A stretch of DNA of 32,313 bases from CAYJDR01 sp964368965 (GCA_964368965.1 CAYJDR010000025.1:1-32313); one strand, 5' to 3'. Counted from the stretch's first letter, positions 23,488 to 31,718 are shown. The notes: generated from the sequence alone by a model not told the origin. Translations and numbers: made by a program.

Positions 23488-24573
23488 CTAGATAGAGCTT
23501 TCTATTGCTAGAATAAGGCTTTTCATGTTCTCTGGTGTAACGTCGCCGATGTTACCTATCCTGAAAGTTTCACGCTCTGTAAGCTTGCCAGGGTATATCA
23601 CAAATCCTTTAGTTTTTAAATTTTTATAAAACTCGTTGAATGAAAAGTTGCTATTTTCAGGCACGCAGAAAGTTGTGATGATAGGCGACATTTGCTCATC
23701 ATTCACAAGCGTTTCAAAACCTAGTGAACGCATGCCATCAATTAATACTTTGTGATTAGCTCTATACCTTGCTTCACGAGCGTTTACGCCGCCTTCTTGC
23801 TCAAGCTCAAGCAGTGCTTGGTAAAAAGCACGCACAACATGCGTAGGCGATGTGAAACGCCACTTGCCATTACCTTTTTCCATAGCGCTCCATTGGCCGT
23901 ATAAGTCTAACGATAACGATTTTGCTTTGCCTTTACATGCCTCGATAGCTTGCTTTTTAGCAACGATGAAGCCGAAACCTGGAACACCTTGGATACATTT
24001 ATTAGATGATGATATAAGGAAATCGCAATCAAGTGCTTCAACATCAATCGCTATACCGCCATAGCTACTCATTGCATCAACAATATATGTGATGTTGTGT
24101 TTTTTAACAATCGCACTTAGTTCAAATATAGGGTTTAATCTGCCTGTAGTTGTTTCGCAATGTACAACTGCTACGTGAGTATACTTAGCCGATGATAGTT
24201 CTCTTTCAACAACTGCTAAATCAATTGCACCACTTTCGCCGAAGTTTATGCTTTTATAGTCGAGGTTTAACATTTCTGCTATCTCGCCAATGCGGTCGCC
24301 ATATGCTCCATTTGTAAGCACAAGTAGTTTGTCATCTTTGCCAACTGTGCTGCCGATAACACTTTCAACCGAGAAAGTGCCGCTACCTTGCATTAAAACA
24401 GTTGAGTAAGCATCTTTATTTTTTACACCTATTGATAAAACTCTATCACGTAGGTCTTGTACAAGGTTGTTATATTCAGCGTCCCATGTGCACCAGTCTT
24501 TAAGCATAGCTTCTTTAACTGTGTTTGTAGTTGTAAGTGGGCCAGGAGTTAGTAGTATATATTGGTTAGCCAT
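23488..24573 (-). CDS. phnW: 2-aminoethylphosphonate:pyruvate aminotransferase
   Basis: PhnW moves the amino group of 2-aminoethylphosphonate to pyruvate, giving phosphonoacetaldehyde and alanine, with PLP as cofactor. The 361-residue protein begins ILLTPGPLTTTNTVKEAML, the diagnostic start of the family. Further marks are QGSGTFSVESVIG (63-74), VHCETTTGRLNP (137-148), VDAMSSYGG (165-173, with the PLP-ring Asp166) and the PLP lysine Lys192 in SSSNKCIQGVPG. Full length. It overlaps phnX by one base (TAATG). The product goes straight to PhnX. Confidence 0.95.
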   Translation of the reverse strand: MANQYILLTPGPLTTTNTVKEAMLKDWCTWDAEYNNLVQDLRDRVLSIGVKNKDAYSTVLMQGSGTFSVESVIGSTVGKDDKLLVLTNGAYGDRIGEIAEMLNLDYKSINFGESGAIDLAVVERELSSAKYTHVAVVHCETTTGRLNPIFELSAIVKKHNITYIVDAMSSYGGIAIDVEALDCDFLISSSNKCIQGVPGFGFIVAKKQAIEACKGKAKSLSLDLYGQWSAMEKGNGKWRFTSPTHVVRAFYQALLELEQEGGVNAREARYRANHKVLIDGMRSLGFETLVNDEQMSPIITTFCVPENSNFSFNEFYKNLKTKGFVIYPGKLTERETFRIGNIGDVTPENMKSLILAIESSI

Positions 24574-25373
24574 TATGGACGACCTCCCTTAGCAACCAAC
24601 GTGTTGATTTCATTAATTGCGCTAGGTAACTCGCCGATATCATCAATAACGAAGTGAGCACCAGCATCAAACAAACGCTCCTTCACGATGTTCATTTGTT
24701 TTGCAAGTTCACTTTTATCGAGTGAGTTTACTTCATCAAGCGTAAGCCCAAGTTCGCTACTACCTTTGATAATGCCTACAGCCCAAATACCAGCGTTTCT
24801 AGCTTCTTGGATGTCAGATACAGTGTCGCCAACTTTTGCGACTTCATATAAATTATCTAGTGCAAGTGTGATGATGTTTTGGAATACCATGTATGGATAA
24901 GGTCTGCCTTTTGGCATCTCTGTAGATGTAATGCAGTAGTCAGGTGCGTAGCCTTGCTCTTTTGCATGCTTCGCGACGATGTCAATCATCTCTTTAGTGT
25001 AGCCAGTTGTAGAGCCGATTTTTATATCATTATCACGTAAATATTTGATAGTTTCTAAACATCTTGGAACAGGTGTCGCGAAGTTAGGTAAAATTTTAAA
25101 CAATTTTTCTTCAAATGATTGATACATTTCATCAACATCTGTTTCCGCCCATTCTCTGCCGTATATATTTTTCCACTCGTTTGCGATACGTTCCATTGAA
25201 AGCATAGCTTTAACGTGGTCGTATTTCAAAAGTCCCATAGGTTTGCGAGCTTCTTCTAATGTAACCTCTATTTGTTTTTCCTTGAAAATTTCGATGAAAA
25301 CTTGAACCGGTGCAAAGCAACCATAGTCGACAGTTGTGCCTGCCCAATCAAATATTATTCCCTTGATTGACAT
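24573..25373 (-). CDS. phnX: Phosphonoacetaldehyde hydrolase (phosphonatase)
   Basis: PhnX splits the carbon-phosphorus bond of phosphonoacetaldehyde to give acetaldehyde and phosphate. The 266-residue HAD enzyme has the nucleophile in FDWAGTTVDYG (Asp9), the Schiff-base lysine in ARKPMGLLKYDHV (Lys50), the second HAD motif at STTGYT (about 119-124), and the Mg2+ motif in VGDTVSDIQEARNAG. Full length for the family. AGGGG lies seven bases before the ATG. It is the first gene of the operon phnX-phnW-phnT-permease-phnS. No regulator gene is next to it. Confidence 0.95.
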   Translation of the reverse strand: MSIKGIIFDWAGTTVDYGCFAPVQVFIEIFKEKQIEVTLEEARKPMGLLKYDHVKAMLSMERIANEWKNIYGREWAETDVDEMYQSFEEKLFKILPNFATPVPRCLETIKYLRDNDIKIGSTTGYTKEMIDIVAKHAKEQGYAPDYCITSTEMPKGRPYPYMVFQNIITLALDNLYEVAKVGDTVSDIQEARNAGIWAVGIIKGSSELGLTLDEVNSLDKSELAKQMNIVKERLFDAGAHFVIDDIGELPSAINEINTLVAKGGRP

Positions 25374-25483
25374 AATCTACCCCTATATAAAATTTTCACC
25401 ATAGTATAGGAGTGTTGTAAGGTATTAGTTGTGGAAATGTAAAAAGAAAGTTAGCAGAATGTAAAACTAAAATTGCGAATATG
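25374..25483. other. Upstream region of the phosphonate operon
   Basis: 110 bases separate phnX from the unknown gene ending at 25484, both on the minus strand. On that strand TATACT and a downstream TATAGG stand near 25395-25410 as possible -10 boxes, but no -35 fits at 17 bp. An activator-dependent promoter is possible. I see no clear inverted repeat. Confidence 0.3.
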
Positions 25484-25768
25484 TTAAATAGATGTACGGT
25501 TATTTGTTTTGACAAGTTTTTCCATAATTATTCTGCCAAGTATTTGCCCAAGCATGCTGAAGATTAAGAGCAATGGTAGAGACATCCAGCCAATGCCTAA
25601 TGTTTTACGTACAATCGCAGAAATAGGGATAGGGGTATGGATGCAGAGAAACCACCCTAGTGAAAAAGTTTTATACCTTGTGCGTAGCATTCCGAACGGG
25701 ATATTTATTGCAACGCAAAACAAAAAGGTTAAAATTATGTGTGTATCAATATTATAAAACATTGCCAT
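25484..25768 (-). CDS. Small membrane protein of unknown function
   Basis: I cannot name a family for this 94-residue protein. Two or three membrane helices are visible (about 8-26, 40-58 and 62-82). Between the first two is a conserved-looking segment with INIPFGMLR, FSLGWFLCIHTPIPI and IVRKTLGIGW; I recall the FSL-x-WF-x-x-IH-x-P-IP pattern from small hypothetical proteins in several bacteria, without a known function. The end is basic. It diverges from crcB across 52 bases, where a TATAAT (minus strand, near 25785) may be its -10 box. Met3 is an alternative start. Confidence 0.65.
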   Translation of the reverse strand: MAMFYNIDTHIILTFLFCVAINIPFGMLRTRYKTFSLGWFLCIHTPIPISAIVRKTLGIGWMSLPLLLIFSMLGQILGRIIMEKLVKTNNRTSI

Positions 25769-25790
25769 ATGCTATACTTCTTGATATTAT
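25762..25790 (+). promoter_or_regulatory. Promoter of crcB-aroC
   Basis: TTGCCA (25762-25767), a 17-bp spacer and TATTAT (25785-25790), about 30 bases before the crcB start. It overlaps the start of the divergent gene. No fluoride riboswitch fits in the short leader. Confidence 0.65.
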
Positions 25791-25820
25791 ATGTAAAGCA
25801 AAAAATTAAAGGTCGTTAAT

Positions 25821-26198
25821 GTGAAGAATATTTTGTATGTCGGTTTAGGTGGTTTTCTAGGTGCTAGTTGTAGGTATCTGCTTGTGACTGGCGTTTATAA
25901 ATTTTTGCCAACATTCCCACTGGGAGTGCTTTTGGCGAATGTTTTAGGTTCATTTTTGGCGGGTGTATTGTTTGCTTTTTCTGCTTTTAACGCGCAAGTT
26001 AGCTTATTGGTGTTCACAGGATTTTTAGGTGCTTTCACCACATTTTCTACATTTTCTCTTGATACAATATCTTTGTTTGATAGCAATAGAGTGGGTGTAG
26101 CATTATTGAATATTTTTTTGAATGTCACGCTATGTTTAATTAGCTGTGGCGTTGGTTATTATATAAGTAAAATGTTAGTGAGGATATATGTCAGGTAA
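25821..26198 (+). CDS. crcB: CrcB/Fluc fluoride channel
   Basis: CrcB exports fluoride through a dimeric channel. The 125-residue protein has four membrane helices and the family motifs: GGFLGASCRYLL near the start, FPLGVLLANVLGSFLAG (with the conserved Asn), and GFLGAFTTFSTFSLD, the signature of the fluoride path. The start is GTG at 25821 with AAAGG ten bases upstream. It overlaps the aroC start by 11 bases, so aroC is probably translationally coupled to it. A single-copy gene of full length, expected to form a homodimer. Confidence 0.95.
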   Translation: MKNILYVGLGGFLGASCRYLLVTGVYKFLPTFPLGVLLANVLGSFLAGVLFAFSAFNAQVSLLVFTGFLGAFTTFSTFSLDTISLFDSNRVGVALLNIFLNVTLCLISCGVGYYISKMLVRIYVR

Positions 26199-27246
26199 TA
26201 TTTTTGGAGAAATGTTTAGGATATCAACGTTTGGCGAGAGCCACGGCGAAGCGTTAGGCGTAGTGATTGATGGTTGCCCAGCGGGCATAAACTTATCTGT
26301 GCAAGATATAATGTATGAACTTGATCGCAGAAAACCAGGTCAAAGCGATTTAACAACTAGCAGAAGCGAAGACGATAAAGCAGAGATTTTGTCAGGCGTG
26401 TTCGAAGGCAAAACGACAGGTACACCGATTGCAATCATGGTGCGCAACACGTCGCAACGCTCAAAAGACTATGATGCTGTTAAAAATGTTTTTCGTCCAG
26501 GTCATGCAGATTTCACATACCACAAAAAATATGGTGTGCGTGATTATCGTGGCGGTGGTAGAGCATCTGCAAGGGAAACTATTGGCAGAGTCGCTGGTGG
26601 CGCTGTTGCCAAAAAGATATTAGATGAAAAGGGTATAGATGTTTTCGCATATGTTATACAAGTGGGCAACGTAAAAGCAACCGACTTCGATAAGTCTTTC
26701 ATAGAAAACAACGCAATGAGAACAGCTTCTCGTGAAATGGCAGATGCTATGGAGCAAGAAGTTCGCTCTGCAAAAGCAGTTGGAGACTCTATCGGCGCAG
26801 TTGTTGAACTCGTTATAAAAAATGTTCCAATAGGGCTTGGTGAACCAGTATTTGATAGATTAAATGCAAGGCTTGCATATGCTATCATGGGTATCCCAGC
26901 CGTAAAAGGTGTTGAATTTGGTAAAGGGTTTGAAGCGGCTACAATGCGTGGTAGCGAAATGCACGACGAGATGACAAAAGAAGGCTTCCTCTCAAATAAC
27001 GCTGGCGGAACACTAGGCGGCATATCAAACGGCGAAGATATCGTTTTACGCTTTGCATTAAAGCCGACACCATCTATCACGATACCTAAACGCTCTATAG
27101 ATGTTGATGGTAACGAGATCGAAGTTATCACAAACGGCAGGCATGACCCATGCGTTGCGCCTAGGGCTGTGCCTATTGCTGAGGCGATGGCAAGGTTAGT
27201 TGTTGCAGATATGTTATTAATTGATTTTTGTAGAACGTCACACTAA
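26188..27246 (+). CDS. aroC: Chorismate synthase
   Basis: AroC makes chorismate from EPSP, the last step of the shikimate pathway, with reduced FMN. The 352-residue protein has all three family blocks: GESHGEALGVVIDGCPAG near the start, YRGGGRASARETIGRVAGGA at about 113-132, and the C-terminal RHDPCVAPRAVPIAEAM. Length is normal for the bacterial monofunctional form. AGGA lies close before the ATG, and the start sits inside the end of crcB. No other aromatic pathway gene is in the window. Confidence 0.97.
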   Translation: MSGNIFGEMFRISTFGESHGEALGVVIDGCPAGINLSVQDIMYELDRRKPGQSDLTTSRSEDDKAEILSGVFEGKTTGTPIAIMVRNTSQRSKDYDAVKNVFRPGHADFTYHKKYGVRDYRGGGRASARETIGRVAGGAVAKKILDEKGIDVFAYVIQVGNVKATDFDKSFIENNAMRTASREMADAMEQEVRSAKAVGDSIGAVVELVIKNVPIGLGEPVFDRLNARLAYAIMGIPAVKGVEFGKGFEAATMRGSEMHDEMTKEGFLSNNAGGTLGGISNGEDIVLRFALKPTPSITIPKRSIDVDGNEIEVITNGRHDPCVAPRAVPIAEAMARLVVADMLLIDFCRTSH

Positions 27247-27340
27247 AACTTCGTTGCTCCTTAAAAAAACCTCATGTCACTTACGTATGAGTGCAAATGT
27301 TAGCAAAAGAGTTATCAATAAATATAGAGAGGTAAAAACA

Positions 27341-28141
27341 ATGAGTTTTACATTTCAAGAAATAGAAGAGAAAGCACTTGCTGGCGACGATATTGCATTG
27401 TGTTTATTAGCTCATAGGTACGAAAAAGGCAATGAAGTCGCACAAGATTTGAAAAAAGCGTTCGACTTATATATGAAAGCTGCTATCAAGAACAACTATC
27501 ACGCTCAATATATGGTTGGTGTCATGTATTACGAGGGTGAAGGCGTTTCACAAAACTATATGAAAGCTGTTGAGTGGCTACACATGTCTGCAAACCAAGG
27601 CTATTCATATGCACAATATCACTTAGCTACTATGTATTATTATGAAATAGGTGTAGATGAAAATATCCATGAAGCTATCAAATGGTATGAAAAAGCAGCA
27701 GAGCAAAATGATGCTGGTGCTTTATATAAATTAGGTGAAATATGTGAAGCTGGCGACGGCGTTGAGCGAGATATGCAAAAAGCAATCGAATATTATGAAA
27801 AGGGTGCAACTGGTGGCGATGCTGATGCTCAAACGGCATTAGGTCTTATATATATGATTGGTGAAGATGTTGGAAAGGACCCTGAAAAAGCATACAACTT
27901 ATTCATCCAAGCAACTATGCAAAAGAACGATGTTGCCGCATTCAATTTATTTGTCATGTATTACTTTGGCGATGGAATAGAGCAAGACTATGTCAAAGCA
28001 GTCGCATGTTTAATCGTTTCTGCATCACTTGGCAACGAAGATGCTGAAAAACAAAAAGAGGAAGCTATTGGTAAATTAACATTATCACAAATCGAACAAG
28101 CACAGAAACTCGCAATAGAAATGATACATGAAATCAGATAG
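27341..28141 (+). CDS. Sel1-repeat protein, cytosolic, six repeats
   Basis: The 266-residue protein is made of six Sel1 repeats of about 36 residues (residues about 15-230), each with an A-x-Y-x-L-G-x-M-Y-x-x-G core and a KAxxWYxKAA second helix, then a C-terminal helix pair (LTLSQIEQAQKLA) often found at the end of such proteins. There is no signal peptide. The frame is open from 27221, but ATG at 27341 has GAGAGG upstream and begins MSFTFQEIEEKA; the earlier codons overlap aroC. Sel1 proteins are scaffolds for protein contacts. It opens the cassette that runs to 31702. A weak promoter-like TTAGCA/TATAGA pair precedes it. Confidence 0.9.
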   Translation: MSFTFQEIEEKALAGDDIALCLLAHRYEKGNEVAQDLKKAFDLYMKAAIKNNYHAQYMVGVMYYEGEGVSQNYMKAVEWLHMSANQGYSYAQYHLATMYYYEIGVDENIHEAIKWYEKAAEQNDAGALYKLGEICEAGDGVERDMQKAIEYYEKGATGGDADAQTALGLIYMIGEDVGKDPEKAYNLFIQATMQKNDVAAFNLFVMYYFGDGIEQDYVKAVACLIVSASLGNEDAEKQKEEAIGKLTLSQIEQAQKLAIEMIHEIR

Positions 28142-28147
28142 TTTATA

Positions 28148-28176
28148 TTGTAACATATGATTTTTTTTGATATAAA
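28148..28176 (+). promoter_or_regulatory. Promoter of the exported Sel1 gene
   Basis: TTGTAA (28148-28153), a 17-bp spacer and TATAAA (28171-28176). It lies between the first and second Sel1 genes, with AAGGAG seven bases before the ATG at 28203. Confidence 0.55.
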
Positions 28177-28202
28177 ATACAAATGAATATAAGGAGAATA
28201 TT

Positions 28203-28985
28203 ATGAAAATAAAGTTGTTATCAATTTTCGTGTTATTGTGTATGGTGTTCACAAACGTTGCATACGCGCAAGATGAAGCAGTAACTAATGCTATCAAAGA
28301 ATTGGAAACAGCCGCAAACAATGGTGATGTTGAAGCGATGTTTGAACTAGGCTATGTGTATGATAGCGGAGAGTATGTTCCACAAGACTTGAAGAAAGCA
28401 TTTGAATGGTATAAAAAAGCAGCTGACAAAGGCTATGCCGATGCTATCTATAATGTTGGCGTAATGTATGATGATGGTGAAGGCGTTGAGCAAAACTTTG
28501 CAAAAGCAGCTGAATATTATATAAAAGCAGCAAACTTAGGTGATTCAGATTCTCAATACAATATCGCACATATGTATCGTGATGGTGTTGGTGTTAAGCA
28601 AAGCAGCAGTGAGGCTTTGAAGTGGTTTAATAAGGCCGCAATGCAAGGCGATGCTGATGCTCAGTATTATGCTGGTATGGCTTATTATGAAGGTGTTGGC
28701 ACTCAGAAAAATGTTAAAAAAGCCGTAGAGCTATGGGAGCTATCACTCAGAGGTGGCAACGAAGTTTCTGCATTCAACGCAGGTGTTGCATATTCAAATG
28801 AAAAAGATATGCCTGTTGATTACACAAAAGCATGTGCATACTTTATGGTCGCATTTGCGCTTGGTAACGCTCCTGCTGAAGAGTATATTAATGTTTTCGA
28901 AGAGATACTTGATGCCAAACAACAAGAAATAGCCTTAGCTATGGCAGAAGCTATCATTGAAGAAATACTTGCAAAATTACAGTAA
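28203..28985 (+). CDS. Sel1-repeat protein, periplasmic or secreted, five repeats
   Basis: The 260-residue protein starts with a clear signal peptide (about 22 residues, ending NVAYA before QDEAV), so it leaves the cytosol. Five Sel1 repeats follow from about residue 38 to 220, the clearest being AIYNVGVMYDDGEGVEQNF. The last 30 residues are a helix rich in Ala and Glu. It shares repeat style with the cytosolic Sel1 protein upstream but is sent to another compartment. AAGGAG gives a strong ribosome binding site. The small lipoprotein gene begins 12 bases downstream. Confidence 0.9.
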   Translation: MKIKLLSIFVLLCMVFTNVAYAQDEAVTNAIKELETAANNGDVEAMFELGYVYDSGEYVPQDLKKAFEWYKKAADKGYADAIYNVGVMYDDGEGVEQNFAKAAEYYIKAANLGDSDSQYNIAHMYRDGVGVKQSSSEALKWFNKAAMQGDADAQYYAGMAYYEGVGTQKNVKKAVELWELSLRGGNEVSAFNAGVAYSNEKDMPVDYTKACAYFMVAFALGNAPAEEYINVFEEILDAKQQEIALAMAEAIIEEILAKLQ

Positions 28986-28997
28986 TAAAGGGAACAA

Positions 28998-29381
28998 ATG
29001 AAAAAAATATTATTAATTATAATGACAATAGTTTTAATGGCTGGCTGTGCCGCAAAAGAGCGCACACTTCTTGATGTGCCTGCAACGACACCGCAAGAGC
29101 TTGCAGCATACTCAACAAGCTTACTGCAAAGCGACATGGCACAAGAGCAAAAGTCAGAATGGTTCTACAGCATTGGCACAAAAGCGCTAGAAATGGCTGG
29201 TGGCTTTCTTGATAACATTGATTTTGACAACATTGATCTTGAAGCATTATCATCATTAGGCACAGTATTATCTCAATCGTATTATAACACCGATGATAAT
29301 TCATTAAAGAAAAAAATTGCTCCAGTTTTAGAACAAGTTGATGCATTGCAAAAACTGTCAAACTTTGGCTTTAGCATATAG
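28998..29381 (+). CDS. Small helical lipoprotein of the Sel1 cassette
   Basis: I do not recognise the family. The 127-residue protein has a lipoprotein signal with lipobox LMAGC (Cys17). The mature part is helical: TTPQELAAYSTSLLQSDM, then a Trp/Tyr segment and ALEMAGGFLDNID, and an end rich in Leu and Gln. It resembles the lipoprotein at 31289 (a TP-x-EL block, an S-D/E-M/L helix, and an M-A/G motif in the same order), so the two are probably diverged copies. It is likely anchored in the outer or inner membrane and could pair with the Sel1 proteins beside it. Confidence 0.75.
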   Translation: MKKILLIIMTIVLMAGCAAKERTLLDVPATTPQELAAYSTSLLQSDMAQEQKSEWFYSIGTKALEMAGGFLDNIDFDNIDLEALSSLGTVLSQSYYNTDDNSLKKKIAPVLEQVDALQKLSNFGFSI

Positions 29382-29393
29382 ATAGAGGATTAA

Positions 29394-30098
29394 ATGAACA
29401 ACGATAAAAGAAAATATATAGTAATAGCAATCATAGCATGTGTCGCTATCATTGTTAGTATCAATTCAATAGTATCTAGCAAGAACGCAGTTCTTGAGCA
29501 GATCGCACTTATAGAAGCTCCAGCACTTGCTGGTGATGCAATGGCTCAATACTCACTTGCTATGGAATATGTTAGGGGCAACAGAGTAGAGCAAGACTAT
29601 AATAAAGCATTCGAGTGGTTCCTGAAGTCAGCTGAGCAAGGCTTTGTTGAGGCAGAATATCACGTCGGGCTGATGTATGATATCGGCGAGGGCGTTGGGC
29701 AGGACACCCAAAAAGCTATTGAATGGTATGAAAAAGCTGCAAGTCATGGCTATGTAGATGCGCAAGTAAACTTAGGCGTGCTTTATGCATCAGGTGAGGG
29801 CGTGGCACAAGATTACACTAAAGCGCTAGAGTGGTATGCAAAAGCCGCTGAGCAAGGTAATCCCACTGCATTGCAAAACTTAGCTGTTATGTATTACAAC
29901 GGTCAGGGCACTAAAGTAGATAACGTTGTAGCTTACGCATATATACTAATCAGCCAAGATGTTGCACCTACAAAAACAGGCGAAGAAGCAGAGAAGCAAA
30001 TCAGCCATAGGTTAACTCCTGAGGGTATCGAAGTTGCAAGGTCGCTAGCGAATGAGCTATGGGGTAGAATACAAGACAATAAGGAGCAAGCACAATGA
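29394..30098 (+). CDS. Sel1-repeat protein, membrane-anchored, four repeats
   Basis: The 234-residue protein has one N-terminal membrane helix (about 9-28) after a short basic start, without a clear signal peptidase site, so it is probably anchored in the inner membrane with the repeats in the periplasm. Four Sel1 repeats span about residues 42-190, including YHVGLMYDIGEGVGQDT and VNLGVLYASGEGVAQDY. The C-terminal part (RLTPEGIEVARSLANELW) resembles the ends of the other Sel1 proteins here. Its stop overlaps the next start by four bases (ATGA). Confidence 0.88.
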   Translation: MNNDKRKYIVIAIIACVAIIVSINSIVSSKNAVLEQIALIEAPALAGDAMAQYSLAMEYVRGNRVEQDYNKAFEWFLKSAEQGFVEAEYHVGLMYDIGEGVGQDTQKAIEWYEKAASHGYVDAQVNLGVLYASGEGVAQDYTKALEWYAKAAEQGNPTALQNLAVMYYNGQGTKVDNVVAYAYILISQDVAPTKTGEEAEKQISHRLTPEGIEVARSLANELWGRIQDNKEQAQ

Positions 30099-30532
30099 AA
30101 AGAATTATAATAACATTACTTTTAGTTCTTGCTGTTACATCACTTTCCTTTGCAGAGCCTATCGCTAACCAGAAGAAAGTGAACGAAATAATAGCACACA
30201 TTGAACAATTAGAAAATAGCGACATGTCAGAAACAGAAAGTGTTAAAGCAGCTAATGAATTAGCAGCAAAAGTTGTCGCAATCTCAGATAGCGTCGTGTC
30301 AGACTTTACACAAGCATATCAAAAGGCTCTTGATAATGGAGTAGATATGTCAGGCAGAGCTATACCAAAAGAAATAGCTGTAGAATCAGAAAACTTTTTC
30401 ACAGTATTTGAGATTCTATCACTTCTAGCTGAAAATGTGGGTATGCTATCTGACGATAATATCGCAGGAGTGTCAGAGGCTGGCAACAAATTTATCGACA
30501 CAATAAATAAAATGTTAGCAGGAAGTATGTAG
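30095..30532 (+). CDS. Small exported helical protein of the Sel1 cassette
   Basis: I do not recognise the family. The 145-residue protein has a signal peptide (cut near SFA-EPIAN) without a lipobox, so it should be free in the periplasm or secreted. The mature part is helical, acidic and Ala/Val-rich, with no Cys. It sits in the same place relative to a Sel1 gene as the two lipoproteins at 28998 and 31289, with similar length, and probably plays the same kind of part, though sequence similarity to them is weak. It is translationally coupled to the membrane-anchored Sel1 gene. Confidence 0.75.
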   Translation: MKRIIITLLLVLAVTSLSFAEPIANQKKVNEIIAHIEQLENSDMSETESVKAANELAAKVVAISDSVVSDFTQAYQKALDNGVDMSGRAIPKEIAVESENFFTVFEILSLLAENVGMLSDDNIAGVSEAGNKFIDTINKMLAGSM

Positions 30533-30551
30533 CACTCAACCAGAGGATGAT

Positions 30552-31289
30552 ATGCAAGAAGAACAAGTTAACTTAGATAAACTTAAAGATAACGCATCAG
30601 TTGGAGATATCAATGCTGTTGCATCATTGGGTAACCTCCATTATGAAGGCTCTCACGGTGCACCGCAAGACTATGTTATCGCTAGAGAGTATTATGAGTA
30701 TGGCAAAAGCTTAAACGATGCATTTTGCACATACCGTTATGGTTATATGTTATTGCATGGGCTAGGTGGTGATAAAGATGAAGCTGCCGCGTTACAATGC
30801 TTTATCGACTCGTGCAGAGATGATGACGCTGAACCATATTTTTCGTTAGGTGTAATGTATTATAATGGCATAGGTTGCGATGTTGACCTTGCAAAAGCAT
30901 TCGAGTGTTTAAAACGCGCTGGAGAGCTTGGGCATGGTGAGGCTATATTTAATATAGGTGCAATGTATGAAAAAGGCGAAGGTGTCGCTCAAAGTTATGA
31001 ACTTGCAAAAGATTGCTATGATAAAGCACTAGCACATCATGTAGAGCAAGCCGCTTATAACTTATGTGTATATTATGTGAATGGTTACGCGTGCGAAGTC
31101 GATTTTTCGATTGCCTATATGTATATAATGTTAGCAATGGTAATAGCAGAAGATATGGAACACCCAACGTACGAACCAATATTTAATAACTTAATTGATA
31201 ATATGACAGCAGAACAAGTGGAAGAGGGAAACAAACTCGCAGCTCAAATGTGGGATATAATGACAGGAAACGATAGTCAGGGGGAATGA
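30552..31289 (+). CDS. Sel1-repeat protein, cytosolic, five repeats
   Basis: The 245-residue protein has no signal peptide and is built of about five Sel1 repeats (residues about 15-205). They are more diverged than in the upstream proteins; the clearest is the one with YFSLGVMYYNGIGCDVDLAK. Cys is frequent (several per repeat), unlike the exported Sel1 proteins, which fits a reducing cytosol. The last 35 residues carry the terminal helix pair (MTAEQVEEGNKLAAQMW). Its stop overlaps the next start. GAGGATG places a ribosome binding site just before the ATG. Confidence 0.88.
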   Translation: MQEEQVNLDKLKDNASVGDINAVASLGNLHYEGSHGAPQDYVIAREYYEYGKSLNDAFCTYRYGYMLLHGLGGDKDEAAALQCFIDSCRDDDAEPYFSLGVMYYNGIGCDVDLAKAFECLKRAGELGHGEAIFNIGAMYEKGEGVAQSYELAKDCYDKALAHHVEQAAYNLCVYYVNGYACEVDFSIAYMYIMLAMVIAEDMEHPTYEPIFNNLIDNMTAEQVEEGNKLAAQMWDIMTGNDSQGE

Positions 31290-31702
31290 TGAAAAGAATA
31301 TTATGTACAATATTATTAGGTATGCTTTTGACAGGTTGTTCAGGCAAAGCACTTCTATTGCAAAATGAAGCAAAAGTAGCAGAAACACCTAAAGAACTAC
31401 TAGCGGTGTTCAATAAGGCGAATGAATCAGAATTGAATATAGCACAGTCAAGGGTTGTTTATACAACTATCGCAGAAGAAGCTATCAACATGGGCGAAGT
31501 TGTAGTAGACGATGTCAAAACAACGCTAAGTGGCTCAAAGCTAGCTCTGTTAACTCAGAAAGATAAATTTGAAATTGTAGAAGAATACTTAGAGTTGCTA
31601 TCTGACTTATATGATGCAGATGTATCAGACGACCTCAAAGCACAAGTATTCAAAAAGGGCGAAGAGTTCCTTGAAGATATGGCAGAGATGCTTAAATTCT
31701 AA
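31289..31702 (+). CDS. Small helical lipoprotein of the Sel1 cassette, second copy
   Basis: I do not recognise the family. The 137-residue protein has a lipobox LLTGC (Cys about residue 17) and a helical mature part: ETPKELLAVFNKANESEL, then AEEAINMGEVVVDDVK and an acidic end. It aligns in order with the 28998 lipoprotein at TP-x-EL, at S-x-x-Q and at the INM/LEM-G/A motif. Two ATGs are in tandem; AGGGGG is four bases from the second, so I start at 31289. It is the last gene of the cassette; a long inverted repeat follows. Confidence 0.75.
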   Translation: MKRILCTILLGMLLTGCSGKALLLQNEAKVAETPKELLAVFNKANESELNIAQSRVVYTTIAEEAINMGEVVVDDVKTTLSGSKLALLTQKDKFEIVEEYLELLSDLYDADVSDDLKAQVFKKGEEFLEDMAEMLKF

Positions 31703-31718
31703 AAAAACAATCATTATT

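Noticed and set aside
25769..25820. Fluoride riboswitch upstream of crcB
   Set aside because: Only 52 bases separate the divergent starts, and the pseudoknot motif of the riboswitch is not present.
26544..27131. 195-codon frame opposite aroC
   Set aside because: Antisense shadow of chorismate synthase, with Ser/Pro-rich low-complexity translation.
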